From: Schlegelella_A sp036272325
GTDB lineage: Bacteria; Pseudomonadota; Gammaproteobacteria; Burkholderiales; Burkholderiaceae_C
Assembly (NCBI GenBank): GCA_036272325.1
Contig: DATAYY010000052.1
Span: forward strand, 1-20,018
Reading direction: 5' to 3'
DNA: 20,018 bases
In this document: positions 6,732-14,366 of the stretch, one piece after another
Layout of the letters: each line of letters opens with the position of its first letter
Numbering within the stretch: the first letter of the stretch is position 1
Notes under the pieces: generated by a model
Seen by the model: the letters and a program-made list of their open reading frames with translations, nothing else
What the model was told of the DNA's origin: nothing
The model's database searches: none
Made by a program: the position numbers and the translations under genes

Positions 6732-9143
6732 ATGCAGGAACGATTCAACGTCAGGAAGGTCGCCGTTCTCGGCGCCGGTGTCATGGGCGCGCAGATCGCT
6801 GCCCACCTCGTCAACGTGCGGGTGCCGGTCATCCTGTTCGACCTGCCCGCCAAGGAGGGGCCCAAGAACGGGATCGTGACCAGGGCGGTCGAGAACCTGA
6901 AGAAGCTCAAGCCCGCGCCGCTCGGCATCGTCGAGGACGCCGTCTTCATCGAGCAGGCGAACTACGAGGAGCACCTCGACCGGCTGCTCGAATGCGACCT
7001 CGTGATCGAGGCGATCGCCGAGCGCATGGACTGGAAGCTCGACCTCTACACCAAGGTCGCACCGAAGATCGCGCCGCATGCGATCGTCGCCAGCAACACC
7101 TCTGGCCTCAGCATCACGAAGCTCTCCGAAGTGCTTCCCGAGCAGATCCGGTCGCGCTTTTGCGGCATCCACTTCTTCAACCCGCCGCGCTACATGGCGC
7201 TGGTCGAGCTGATCGCGACGCCGACGACCGATCCGGCGATCCTCGACGAGCTCGAGGCGTTCGTGACGACCGCGCTCGGCAAGTCGGTCGTGCGCGCCAA
7301 GGACACGCCGAACTTCGTCGCCAACCGGGTCGGCGTCGCCGGCATGCTGGCGACGATGAAGGAGGCCGAGACCTATGGCCTCGCCTACGACGTCGTCGAC
7401 GACCTCACGGGCAAGAAGCTCGGCCGGGCGAGCTCGGGGACGTTTCGCACCGCCGACGTCGTCGGTCTCGACACGATGGCGCACGTCATCAAGACGCTGC
7501 AGGAAAACTGCGGACCCGGTCATGGCGATGATCCGTTCTTCGCCAGCTACGCGACGCCGCCGGCGTTGCAGAAGCTGCTCGACGGAGGTGCTTTGGGCCA
7601 GAAGACGGGCGCAGGCTTCTACAAGAAGGTTGGCAAGGACATCCAGCGCTTCGATCCGGCGACCGGCCAGTACGTCGCCGGCGGCGGCAAGGCCGACGAG
7701 ATCGTCGCGCGGATGCTGAAGAAGCCTGCCGCCGAGCGGCTGAAGCTGCTCCACGACTCGAAAAATCCGCAGGCGCAGTTCCTCTGGGCGATCCTGCGCG
7801 ACAGCTTCCACTACGCCGCCGTCCACCTCGCCGACGTCGCCGAGACCGCACGCGACATCGATTTCGCGATGCGCTGGGGATTCGGCGCGAGCCAGGGTCC
7901 GTTCGAGCTCTGGCAGCAGGCCGGATGGGCGCAGGTTGCGCAGTGGGTGAAGGACGACATCGACAACGGCCGCGCGCTCGCGGGCGCGCCGCTGCCGGCG
8001 TGGGTGTTCGAGGGTCCGGTCGCGAAGAACGGCGGCGTCCACAGCGAAGCAGGGTCGTGGAGCGCGGCGGAGAGCCGGTTCGTTGCGCCCCGGGACCTGC
8101 CGGTCTACCAGCGCCAGCCGTTCCGCGAGGTCGTCTTCGGATCCAAGACCGCCGAGCCGCTGAAATCGGGAACCGAGGTCTTCAGAAACGACGAGGTCCG
8201 CGTCTGGACGCTCGACGGCGAAGTGCTGATCGCGAGCATCACTGCCAAGCTGCACCTCATCAGCCCGGCCGTGACCGAGGGCCTGTTGAAGGCGGTCGAG
8301 CTCGCGGAGGGCAACTACAAGGGCCTGGTGGTCTGGTCGCCCGACGATGTCTTTTCCGCCGGCGCCAATCTCGAGGCGTTGATGCCGGTCTTCATGAAGA
8401 GCGGCGGCAAGGGCATCCTGCCCGAGGAGAAGAAGCTCCAGGACGCAATGCTTCGGATCCGCTACTCGGCGGTGCCGGTCGTCGCCGCGGTGCGCGGCAT
8501 GGCGCTCGGCGGCGGCTGCGAGCTGGCGATCCATTGCGCGCGGCGGGTCGCCGCGATCGAGAGCTACATGGGCTTCGTCGAAGTCGGCGTCGGCCTGATC
8601 CCGGGCGGTGGCGGTCTCGCTTACGTCGCGCGCCGCGCCGCCGAGATGGCGTCGGCGGGCAACGCCAACGCCGACCTGATGAAGTTCCTCAGCGACGGCT
8701 TCACGAGCGCGGCGCAGGCGAAGGTCGCCACGAGCGCGATCGAGAGCAGGAAGCTCGGCTACCTGCTCGCGAGCGACATCGTTGTCCCGCACAAGGACGA
8801 GCTGCTGCACGTCGCGACGGCGCAGGTCAAGGCGATGAGCGAGAGCGGCTGGCGGCCGCCGCTGAAGGCGGCGTTCCCCGTCGCGGGCAGGAACGCGATC
8901 GCGACGATCCAGGTCCAGCTCGCGAACATGCGCGACGGCGGCTTCATCAGCGCGCACGACTTCGACATCGCGTCGCGGATCGCCGAGGTAGTCTGCGGCG
9001 GCGACGTCGACGCCGGCTCGCTCGTCGGCGAGGAGTACCTGATGGCGATGGAGCGCGAGCGCTTCTGCGCGCTGCTCGACCATCCGAAGACGCAGGAACG
9101 GATCATGGGCATGCTGCAGACCGGCAAGCCCGTGCGCAACTGA
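6732..9143 (+). CDS. 3-hydroxyacyl-CoA dehydrogenase / enoyl-CoA hydratase fusion
   Basis: This 803-residue bifunctional beta-oxidation enzyme hydrates trans-2-enoyl-CoA and oxidises the L-3-hydroxyacyl-CoA with NAD. Dehydrogenase domains come first: the Rossmann motif G-A-G-V-M-G at 14-19, and catalytic His147 in H-F-F-N-P-P-R. A second helical domain and a degenerate repeat follow to about residue 490. The hydratase domain is C-terminal, with the oxyanion-hole segment G-M-A-L-G-G-G-C-E and two catalytic-position glutamates, Glu597 and Glu617. These are 20 residues apart, like Glu144/Glu164 of rat crotonase. The order is the reverse of E. coli FadB and matches FadN-type proteins. The ATG at 6732 is chosen because GGGAG lies 5 bases ahead; an ATG at 6714 overlaps the previous stop and is less likely. 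The thiolase follows after 10 bases, suggesting a functional pair. Confidence 0.92.
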   Translation: MQERFNVRKVAVLGAGVMGAQIAAHLVNVRVPVILFDLPAKEGPKNGIVTRAVENLKKLKPAPLGIVEDAVFIEQANYEEHLDRLLECDLVIEAIAERMDWKLDLYTKVAPKIAPHAIVASNTSGLSITKLSEVLPEQIRSRFCGIHFFNPPRYMALVELIATPTTDPAILDELEAFVTTALGKSVVRAKDTPNFVANRVGVAGMLATMKEAETYGLAYDVVDDLTGKKLGRASSGTFRTADVVGLDTMAHVIKTLQENCGPGHGDDPFFASYATPPALQKLLDGGALGQKTGAGFYKKVGKDIQRFDPATGQYVAGGGKADEIVARMLKKPAAERLKLLHDSKNPQAQFLWAILRDSFHYAAVHLADVAETARDIDFAMRWGFGASQGPFELWQQAGWAQVAQWVKDDIDNGRALAGAPLPAWVFEGPVAKNGGVHSEAGSWSAAESRFVAPRDLPVYQRQPFREVVFGSKTAEPLKSGTEVFRNDEVRVWTLDGEVLIASITAKLHLISPAVTEGLLKAVELAEGNYKGLVVWSPDDVFSAGANLEALMPVFMKSGGKGILPEEKKLQDAMLRIRYSAVPVVAAVRGMALGGGCELAIHCARRVAAIESYMGFVEVGVGLIPGGGGLAYVARRAAEMASAGNANADLMKFLSDGFTSAAQAKVATSAIESRKLGYLLASDIVVPHKDELLHVATAQVKAMSESGWRPPLKAAFPVAGRNAIATIQVQLANMRDGGFISAHDFDIASRIAEVVCGGDVDAGSLVGEEYLMAMERERFCALLDHPKTQERIMGMLQTGKPVRN

Positions 9144-9153
9144 GGACCCCGAC

Positions 9154-10383
9154 ATGACCAAGCAAGTGCAGGACGCGTACATCGTCGCCGCGACACGGGC
9201 GCCGATCGGCCGCTCGGGTCGCGGCTATTTCCGCCATACGCGGCCCGACGACCTCCTGATCGCGGCGATCAAAAGCGCGATGAAGCAGGTGCCGACACTC
9301 GACCCCGCGGCGCTCGAGGACGCGATCGTCGGCTGCTCGTTCCCGGAAGGCGAGCAGGGCATGAACATGGCGCGCATCGCGGTGGCGCTCTGCGGCTTTC
9401 CCAAGCCCGTCGGCGGCGTCACCGTCAACCGCTTCTGCGCGTCGGGTCTGACCGCGGTGCAGATGGCGGCCGACCGCATCCGCGTCGGCGAGGCCGACGT
9501 CCTGATCGCCGGCGGCGCCGAGTCGATGAGCCTGGTGTCGATGGGCGGCAACAAGCCGTCGTTCAACCCGCAGATCTTCGCCCGCGACGAGAACATCGGC
9601 ATCGCCTACGGCATGGGGCTGACGGCAGAGAAGGTCGCGTTGCAGTGGAAGGTGAGCCGCGAGGCGCAGGACGCGTTCGCCCTCGAGTCGCACCAGCGAG
9701 CGCTGCGGGCGCAGAAAGCGGGCGAGTTCGGCGACGAGATGACGCCGATCGAGGTCGTCGACCGTTTCCCCGACCTGGCGACCGGCGGCCAGGGAACGAA
9801 CACGCGCACGGTCTCGCTCGACGAAGGACCGCGCCCCGACACGTCGCTCGAAGGTCTTGCCAAGCTGCGCCCGGTGTTCGCCGCGGCCAAGGATCCGACC
9901 GGAAGGCCGACCGGGATGGGCAGCGTCACCGCGGGCAACAGCTCGCAGACGAGCGACGGCGCCGGCGCGCTGATCCTCGCCAGCGAGAGGGCGGTCAAGC
10001 AGTTCGACTTGAAGCCGCTGGCGCGCTTCGTCAGCTTCGCGGCGCGCGGCGTTCCGCCCGAGATCATGGGCATCGGCCCGATCGAGGCGATTCCCGCGGC
10101 GCTCGCCTACGCCGGCCTCAAGCTCGACGACATGGGCTGGATCGAGCTCAACGAGGCGTTCGCAGCGCAGTCGCTCGCGGTCATCCAGTCGGTCGGGCTC
10201 GATCCGGCGAAGGTGAATCCGATGGGAGGCGCGATCGCGCTCGGCCATCCGCTCGGCGCGACCGGCGCGATCCGCTCGGCGACGGTGATCCACGCGCTGC
10301 GCCGGCACAACCTCAAGTACGGCATGGTGACGATGTGCGTCGGCACCGGCCAGGGCGCGGCAGGGATCTTCGAGCGCGTCTGA
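9154..10383 (+). CDS. Acetyl-CoA C-acyltransferase (3-ketoacyl-CoA thiolase)
   Basis: This 409-residue thiolase would cleave 3-ketoacyl-CoA with CoA to give acetyl-CoA and a shortened acyl-CoA, the last step of the beta-oxidation cycle. The nucleophile Cys95 lies in N-R-F-C-A-S-G-L. The other active-site blocks are present: N-E-A-F-A-A-Q, His365 in G-H-P-L-G-A-T-G, and Cys395 in C-V-G-T-G-Q-G. The length and all three motifs are normal for a degradative thiolase, and no signal peptide is present. It starts 10 bases after the dehydrogenase/hydratase gene with GAGGA just upstream, so the two are almost certainly translated from one mRNA and may form a complex like FadB-FadA. The biosynthetic acetoacetyl-CoA thiolase PhaA is related, but the operon context argues for fatty-acid breakdown. 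Confidence 0.92.
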   Translation: MTKQVQDAYIVAATRAPIGRSGRGYFRHTRPDDLLIAAIKSAMKQVPTLDPAALEDAIVGCSFPEGEQGMNMARIAVALCGFPKPVGGVTVNRFCASGLTAVQMAADRIRVGEADVLIAGGAESMSLVSMGGNKPSFNPQIFARDENIGIAYGMGLTAEKVALQWKVSREAQDAFALESHQRALRAQKAGEFGDEMTPIEVVDRFPDLATGGQGTNTRTVSLDEGPRPDTSLEGLAKLRPVFAAAKDPTGRPTGMGSVTAGNSSQTSDGAGALILASERAVKQFDLKPLARFVSFAARGVPPEIMGIGPIEAIPAALAYAGLKLDDMGWIELNEAFAAQSLAVIQSVGLDPAKVNPMGGAIALGHPLGATGAIRSATVIHALRRHNLKYGMVTMCVGTGQGAAGIFERV

Positions 10384-10419
10384 GCGCAGGCACTAAGTTA
10401 TCGAAGGGAGCGTGACGGC

Positions 10420-11181
10420 ATGACCATCAAGACTGCAGTCATCGACGGCGTCGCGACGATCGAGATCGCGCGGCCGGAGAAGAAGAACGCGATCACCGGC
10501 GCGATGTACACCGCGCTCGCGAACGCATTCGACACGGCGCGCGAGGACAACGCCGTTCGCGCCGTCCTCCTCACCGGCCAGCCCGGGATCTTCACCTCGG
10601 GCAACGACATCGAGGATTTCGTGCAGCGGCCGGCGAATCTCGAGCAGGCGCCGTCGTTCACGTTCATGAAGGCGCTGATGGCTTGCGACAAGCCGGTCGT
10701 CGCGGCGGTGACCGGCGCCGCGATCGGCATCGGCACCACGATGCTGCTGCACTGCGATTTCGTCTACGTCTCCGACGAAGCGCGCCTGGCGATGCCGTTC
10801 GTGAGCCTCGGCGTCGTTCCCGAGTTCGGCTCGAGCCTGATCGTCCCGCAACTGATGGGCAACGTTCGCGCCGCCGAGAGGCTCCTGCTCGGCGATCCGT
10901 TCACCGGCGCCGAGGCGGTCGAGTGCGGCATCGCCAATGCCGTGTTGCCGGCCGCCGAGGTCGTCAGGCACGCGCGTCGCGTCGCCGAGCGCTTCAATGC
11001 GCTGCCGCCCGGCGCGGTGCGCGAGACCAAGCGGCTGCTGCGCCGGAGCCGTTCCGCCGCGCTGCTCGAGACGATCGCCGTCGAAGGCAAGGTCTTCGGC
11101 GAGCGGCTGCAGAGCCCGGAAGCGAAGGAAGCGTTCAGTGCCTTCTTCGAGAAGCGCAAGCCCGACTTCTCCAGGTTCTGA
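10420..11181 (+). CDS. Enoyl-CoA hydratase/isomerase family protein, isomerase-like active site
   Basis: This is a 253-residue crotonase-fold protein. The first oxyanion segment reads S-G-N-D-I-E-D-F, and the second reads G-A-A-I-G-I-G-T-T. In hydratases the position of Thr107 is a catalytic Glu (G-G-G-C-E), which is missing here. The second hydratase Glu position is also lost (M-P-F in place of x-P-E). Instead Glu135 occurs in the segment S-L-G-V-V-P-E-F-G-S-S, matching the P-E-x-x-S-S pattern of peroxisomal-type delta3,delta2-enoyl-CoA isomerases (ECI2/PECI). I therefore favour an isomerase that shifts double bonds so unsaturated acyl chains can enter beta-oxidation. It would complement the true hydratase in the upstream fusion. 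The ATG has AAGGGAG nine bases ahead. The gene overlaps the SGNH hydrolase start by 44 bases. Confidence 0.85.
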   Translation: MTIKTAVIDGVATIEIARPEKKNAITGAMYTALANAFDTAREDNAVRAVLLTGQPGIFTSGNDIEDFVQRPANLEQAPSFTFMKALMACDKPVVAAVTGAAIGIGTTMLLHCDFVYVSDEARLAMPFVSLGVVPEFGSSLIVPQLMGNVRAAERLLLGDPFTGAEAVECGIANAVLPAAEVVRHARRVAERFNALPPGAVRETKRLLRRSRSAALLETIAVEGKVFGERLQSPEAKEAFSAFFEKRKPDFSRF

Positions 11182-11926
11182 GCCGGCGTTCGGCGTCGGC
11201 CACCCGCTGGCGGCGCTCGCGGTCAAGATCGCGCTCGCGCCGCTTCTGGTCGCGCAGGCCGTCGCGACGCGGCGGCGCGCACCCGTCCTGCCGGAAGCCG
11301 AGGGCGCTCGCGAAGGCATCGCCGAAGGAGGCGACGCGCTGCCGCTGCGCCTTCTCGTCGCCGGCGATTCGTCGGCTGCCGGAGTCGGCGTCGCTCACCA
11401 GGAGCAGGCGGTTGTCGGCCATCTCGTCCCTGCGCTGCAGCGCGCGACCGGGCGGCCGATCGCGTGGGCCTTGCGGGCGCGCACGGGCCTGACGACGCGC
11501 GGCGTCCACGCGCTGCTCGCGCAGGCAGCGCCCTTCGCGGCCGACGTCGCCGTCGTCATCACCGGAGTCAACGACGTCATCGACCAGGTGCCGGCGAGGC
11601 GAGCGATTCGCGACCGCGCCCGTCTTGCCGACTGGCTGCTTGGCAACACCGGAGCGCGCCACGTCGTGTTCGCGCCGCTGCCGCCGATGCACCGCTTCCC
11701 GCTCCTGCCCGATCCGCTGCGCCGCATTCTCGGTGGCGACGCGCGCCGCCACGACGATGCGCTCGCGCGCTGGGCGGCGACGCGCCGCGACGTCTCGCAC
11801 GCGTTCATCGCGGTCGAGCTCGACGCCGCCGGCATGGCGAGCGACGGCTTTCATCCCGGCGAGCCGGTCTACCGGGCCTGCGGCGAAGCGCTCGCGCTGC
11901 ACGTCGCCGCGCTCGATCTGCGCTGA
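11138..11926 (+). CDS. SGNH/GDSL-type hydrolase, N-terminal membrane segment
   Basis: This is a serine hydrolase of about 262 residues. Block I is G-D-S-S with nucleophile Ser78, block III is G-V-N-D with Asn145, and block V is D-G-F-H-P-G with Asp236 and His239, so the SGNH set looks complete. A hydrophobic helix (about residues 24-42) followed by T-R-R-R would anchor it or act as a signal anchor. The start is uncertain. No ATG exists in frame upstream of the domain; GTG at 11138 has AAGGAA seven bases ahead but lies inside the preceding gene, and CTG at 11207 is an alternative. Members are esterases, lipases or thioesterases (TesA-like). Its place at the end of a beta-oxidation operon suggests a lipid or acyl-ester substrate, by inference. 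The stop is 16 bases from the convergent thioesterase gene. Confidence 0.75.
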   Translation: MPSSRSASPTSPGSEPAFGVGHPLAALAVKIALAPLLVAQAVATRRRAPVLPEAEGAREGIAEGGDALPLRLLVAGDSSAAGVGVAHQEQAVVGHLVPALQRATGRPIAWALRARTGLTTRGVHALLAQAAPFAADVAVVITGVNDVIDQVPARRAIRDRARLADWLLGNTGARHVVFAPLPPMHRFPLLPDPLRRILGGDARRHDDALARWAATRRDVSHAFIAVELDAAGMASDGFHPGEPVYRACGEALALHVAALDLR

Positions 11927-11942
11927 CGAGGGAGCCGCGGCC

Positions 11943-12380
11943 TCAGTCCTTCGGGATCGGCCGTGGCCGGCCGCTGCCGTCGATCGCGACGTAAGTAAGG
12001 TTGGCCTCGGTCACCTTGACGACGTGCAGGTCGGCGGGATTGCGTTCCGCGAAGACCTCGACGTTGACCGTCACCGAGGTCTTGCCGATCCGCTCGACCC
12101 GAACGTAGAAGCTCAGCAGGTCGCCCATCGAGACCGGCTGTTTGAAGACGAACTGGTTGACGGCGACGGTCGCGATGCGGCCCTTCGCGATCCTGGCCGG
12201 AAGGACGGCGCCGGCGAGGTCGACCTGGGCCATGATCCAGCCGCCGAAGATGTCGCCGTTGCCGTTGGCGTCGGCAGGCATCGGCATCACGCGCATGACG
12301 AGCTGGCGGTCCTCCGGCAATCGCAACGGAGCGATGCCCGAGACGACCGCGAGCGGGTCCGCGCTTGAAATCTCGGGCAT
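11943..12380 (-). CDS. yciA: Acyl-CoA thioesterase, YciA type (hotdog fold)
   Basis: This 145-residue cytosolic hotdog-fold thioesterase hydrolyses acyl-CoA to free acid and CoA. The diagnostic segment is M-P-M-P-A-D-A-N-G-N-G-D-I-F-G-G-W-I-M (33-50) followed by A-Q-V-D, with Asp54 at the usual catalytic position. The later V-N-Q-F-V-F-K-Q-P-V and T-E-A-N-L-T-Y-V-A segments also match YciA. The length is slightly above E. coli YciA. The ATG at 12378-12380 has an excellent Shine-Dalgarno (GAGGTGA) six bases upstream. The gene is convergent with the SGNH hydrolase and divergent from the ABC exporter, so it has its own promoter within the 68-base gap or upstream. It may balance CoA pools beside the beta-oxidation genes; this is inference. 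Confidence 0.9.
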   Translation of the reverse strand: MPEISSADPLAVVSGIAPLRLPEDRQLVMRVMPMPADANGNGDIFGGWIMAQVDLAGAVLPARIAKGRIATVAVNQFVFKQPVSMGDLLSFYVRVERIGKTSVTVNVEVFAERNPADLHVVKVTEANLTYVAIDGSGRPRPIPKD

Positions 12381-12386
12381 ATTGCT

Positions 12387-12393
12387 TCACCTC
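12387..12393 (-). promoter_or_regulatory. Strong ribosome binding site of the thioesterase gene
   Basis: GAGGTGA on the minus strand lies six bases before the ATG at 12380 and fixes that start. It occupies the short divergent gap shared with the ABC exporter gene. Confidence 0.7.
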
Positions 12394-12448
12394 GCACCGG
12401 CGACGCGCCGATTCTTCCATCAAACCCTCCGCCTTCGATCCATCGCCG

Positions 12449-14278
12449 ATGCGTCCTGCCTCCCTGCCGGCGCCGCCGACGCCGACCATCGCCGCCGGCA
12501 AGGCGCAACGCCGCTCCGACTGGAAGACGCTCGCGAGGCTGCTGCCGTACGTCTGGGCGTGGCGCTGGCGTGTCCTCGTCGCGCTCGGCTGCCTGGTTGC
12601 CGCCAAGCTCGCCAACATCGGCGTTCCGCTCGTCCTGAAGGGCCTGGTCGACGCGCTGTCGCTCAAGCCCGGCGATCCGCGCAGTGTTCTCGTCGTCCCG
12701 GTCGCGCTCCTGATCGGCTATGCGCTGCTGCGGATCTCGATCACGCTCTTCACCGAGATGCGCGAGTTCCTGTTCTATCCGGTCGCGGCGCGAATCGCGC
12801 GCCGAGTCTCGCTCGAGGCATTCGAGCACCTGCTGCAGCTGAGCCTGCGCTTTCACCTCGAGCGCCAGACCGGCGGCGTCTCGCGCGACATCGAGCGCGG
12901 CTCGCGCTCGATCCAGTCGCTCCTCAACTACACGATCTACAACATTCTGCCGACGCTGGTCGAGATCGCGATGGTGATCGTGCTGCTGTCGGCCAAGTTC
13001 GACGGCTGGTTCGCCGCGATCACGTTCGGCGCGCTAGTGATCTACATCGCGTTCACGGTCACCGTGACCGAGTGGCGCACGGCGTTCCGGCGCGCCATGA
13101 ACGAGCAGGATTCGAAGGCCAACACCAAGGCGCTCGATGCCCTCCTCAACTACGAGACGGTCAAGTACTTCTCGAACGAAGGGTTCGAGCAGGCGCGCTA
13201 CGACGACAACCTGCGCCATCTCGAGAGCGCATCGATCAAGTCGCAGACGTCGCTGTCGATGCTCAATCTCGGCCAGAGCCTGATCATCGCGACCGCGGTG
13301 ACCCTCCTGGTCTGGCGCGCGACGGTCGGCGTCGTTGCCGGGACGATGACGCTCGGCGACCTGGTCCTCGTCAACGCGCTGATGATCCAGCTCTACATCC
13401 CGCTCAACTTCCTCGGCGTCATCTACCGCGAGATCAAGCAGTCGATGATCGACATGGAGAAGATGTTCGCCCTGCTCGGCCAGCACCGCGAAATCGCCGA
13501 CGCGCCGAACGCGTTGCCGCTGGTCGGGCGCGGCGGCGCGGTCCGCTTCGACGAGGTGCGCTTCGGCTACGACCCGGACCGCGAGATCCTGCACGGCGTG
13601 AGCTTCGAGATCCCGGCCGGCAAGACCGTCGCCGTCGTCGGCCCCTCGGGGTCCGGGAAGAGCACCCTGGCGCGGCTCATGTTCCGCTTCTACGACGTCG
13701 GCTCGGGCCGCGTCTCGATCGATGGCCAGGACATCCGCAGCGTCACCCAGAAAAGCCTGCGCGAGGCGATCGGCATCGTGCCGCAGGACACGGTGCTCTT
13801 CAACGACACGGTCGAATACAACATCGCGTACGGGCGCACCGGCGCGACCCGGGGCGAGGTCGAGGGCGCGGCGCGATCGGCGCACATCCATTCGTTCATT
13901 GCTTCGACGCCGAAGGGCTACGAGACGATGGTCGGCGAACGCGGCCTGAAGCTTTCCGGCGGCGAGAAGCAGCGCGTCGCGATCGCGCGCACGCTGCTCA
14001 AGAACCCGCCGATCATGATCTTCGACGAGGCCACGTCGGCGCTGGACTCGGCCAACGAGCGAGCGATCCAGGCCGAGCTGCAGAGTGCGGCGAGGAACCG
14101 CACGGCGCTGGTCATCGCGCACCGGCTCTCGACCGTGGTCGACGCGCACCAGATCCTGGTCATGGATGCCGGGCGAATCGTCGAGCGCGGCACGCATGCC
14201 GAGCTCGTCGCCAGCGACGGGCGCTATGCCGAGATGTGGCGGCTGCAGCAAAGCAGCGCCGAAGAAGAGATCGCCTGA
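12449..14278 (+). CDS. Atm1/HMT1-type ABC exporter (fused permease and ATPase)
   Basis: This is a 609-residue half-transporter that would act as a homodimer in the inner membrane. The first 330 or so residues form six membrane helices. Phrases such as E-M-R-E-F-L-F-Y-P-V and L-L-N-Y-E-T-V-K-Y-F are characteristic of the Atm1 (ABCB7) group, which exports glutathione-linked sulfur or metal compounds. The ATPase has Walker A G-P-S-G-S-G-K-S-T at 398-406, signature L-S-G-G-E at 502-506, Walker B F-D-E with catalytic Glu527, and the H-loop A-H-R-L-S-T. All look intact. The ATG at 12449 is chosen; an in-frame ATG at 12365 would lie inside the divergent thioesterase gene and adds residues with no family character. 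No strong Shine-Dalgarno is seen. Bacterial homologs such as AtmA aid heavy-metal tolerance; the substrate here is not shown. Confidence 0.9.
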   Translation: MRPASLPAPPTPTIAAGKAQRRSDWKTLARLLPYVWAWRWRVLVALGCLVAAKLANIGVPLVLKGLVDALSLKPGDPRSVLVVPVALLIGYALLRISITLFTEMREFLFYPVAARIARRVSLEAFEHLLQLSLRFHLERQTGGVSRDIERGSRSIQSLLNYTIYNILPTLVEIAMVIVLLSAKFDGWFAAITFGALVIYIAFTVTVTEWRTAFRRAMNEQDSKANTKALDALLNYETVKYFSNEGFEQARYDDNLRHLESASIKSQTSLSMLNLGQSLIIATAVTLLVWRATVGVVAGTMTLGDLVLVNALMIQLYIPLNFLGVIYREIKQSMIDMEKMFALLGQHREIADAPNALPLVGRGGAVRFDEVRFGYDPDREILHGVSFEIPAGKTVAVVGPSGSGKSTLARLMFRFYDVGSGRVSIDGQDIRSVTQKSLREAIGIVPQDTVLFNDTVEYNIAYGRTGATRGEVEGAARSAHIHSFIASTPKGYETMVGERGLKLSGGEKQRVAIARTLLKNPPIMIFDEATSALDSANERAIQAELQSAARNRTALVIAHRLSTVVDAHQILVMDAGRIVERGTHAELVASDGRYAEMWRLQQSSAEEEIA

Positions 14279-14312
14279 CCGCGCCACCGGCGCGAACGGC
14301 CGGGGGCGTGGC

Positions 14313-14318
14313 TACACT
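14313..14318 (+). promoter_or_regulatory. Possible -10 element before the symporter gene
   Basis: TACACT lies 48 bases before the symporter ATG in an 88-base gap after the ABC gene. No convincing -35 hexamer is found at normal spacing, so this is only a weak candidate promoter. Confidence 0.25.
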
Positions 14319-14366
14319 GAGGCCGAGATCCGCGCGGTTTCCCCTCTCTCCGGAAAGAGACTCGCC

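Noticed and set aside
6663..9182. An 839-codon open frame on the minus strand across the dehydrogenase/hydratase gene
   Set aside because: It is antisense to a clear bifunctional enzyme. Its product is Arg/Asp/Leu-rich with no family character. Long antisense frames are expected in such GC-rich coding DNA.
12365..12448. An earlier in-frame ATG for the ABC exporter
   Set aside because: It lies inside the first codons of the divergent thioesterase gene and adds residues without family resemblance; ATG 12449 is better.
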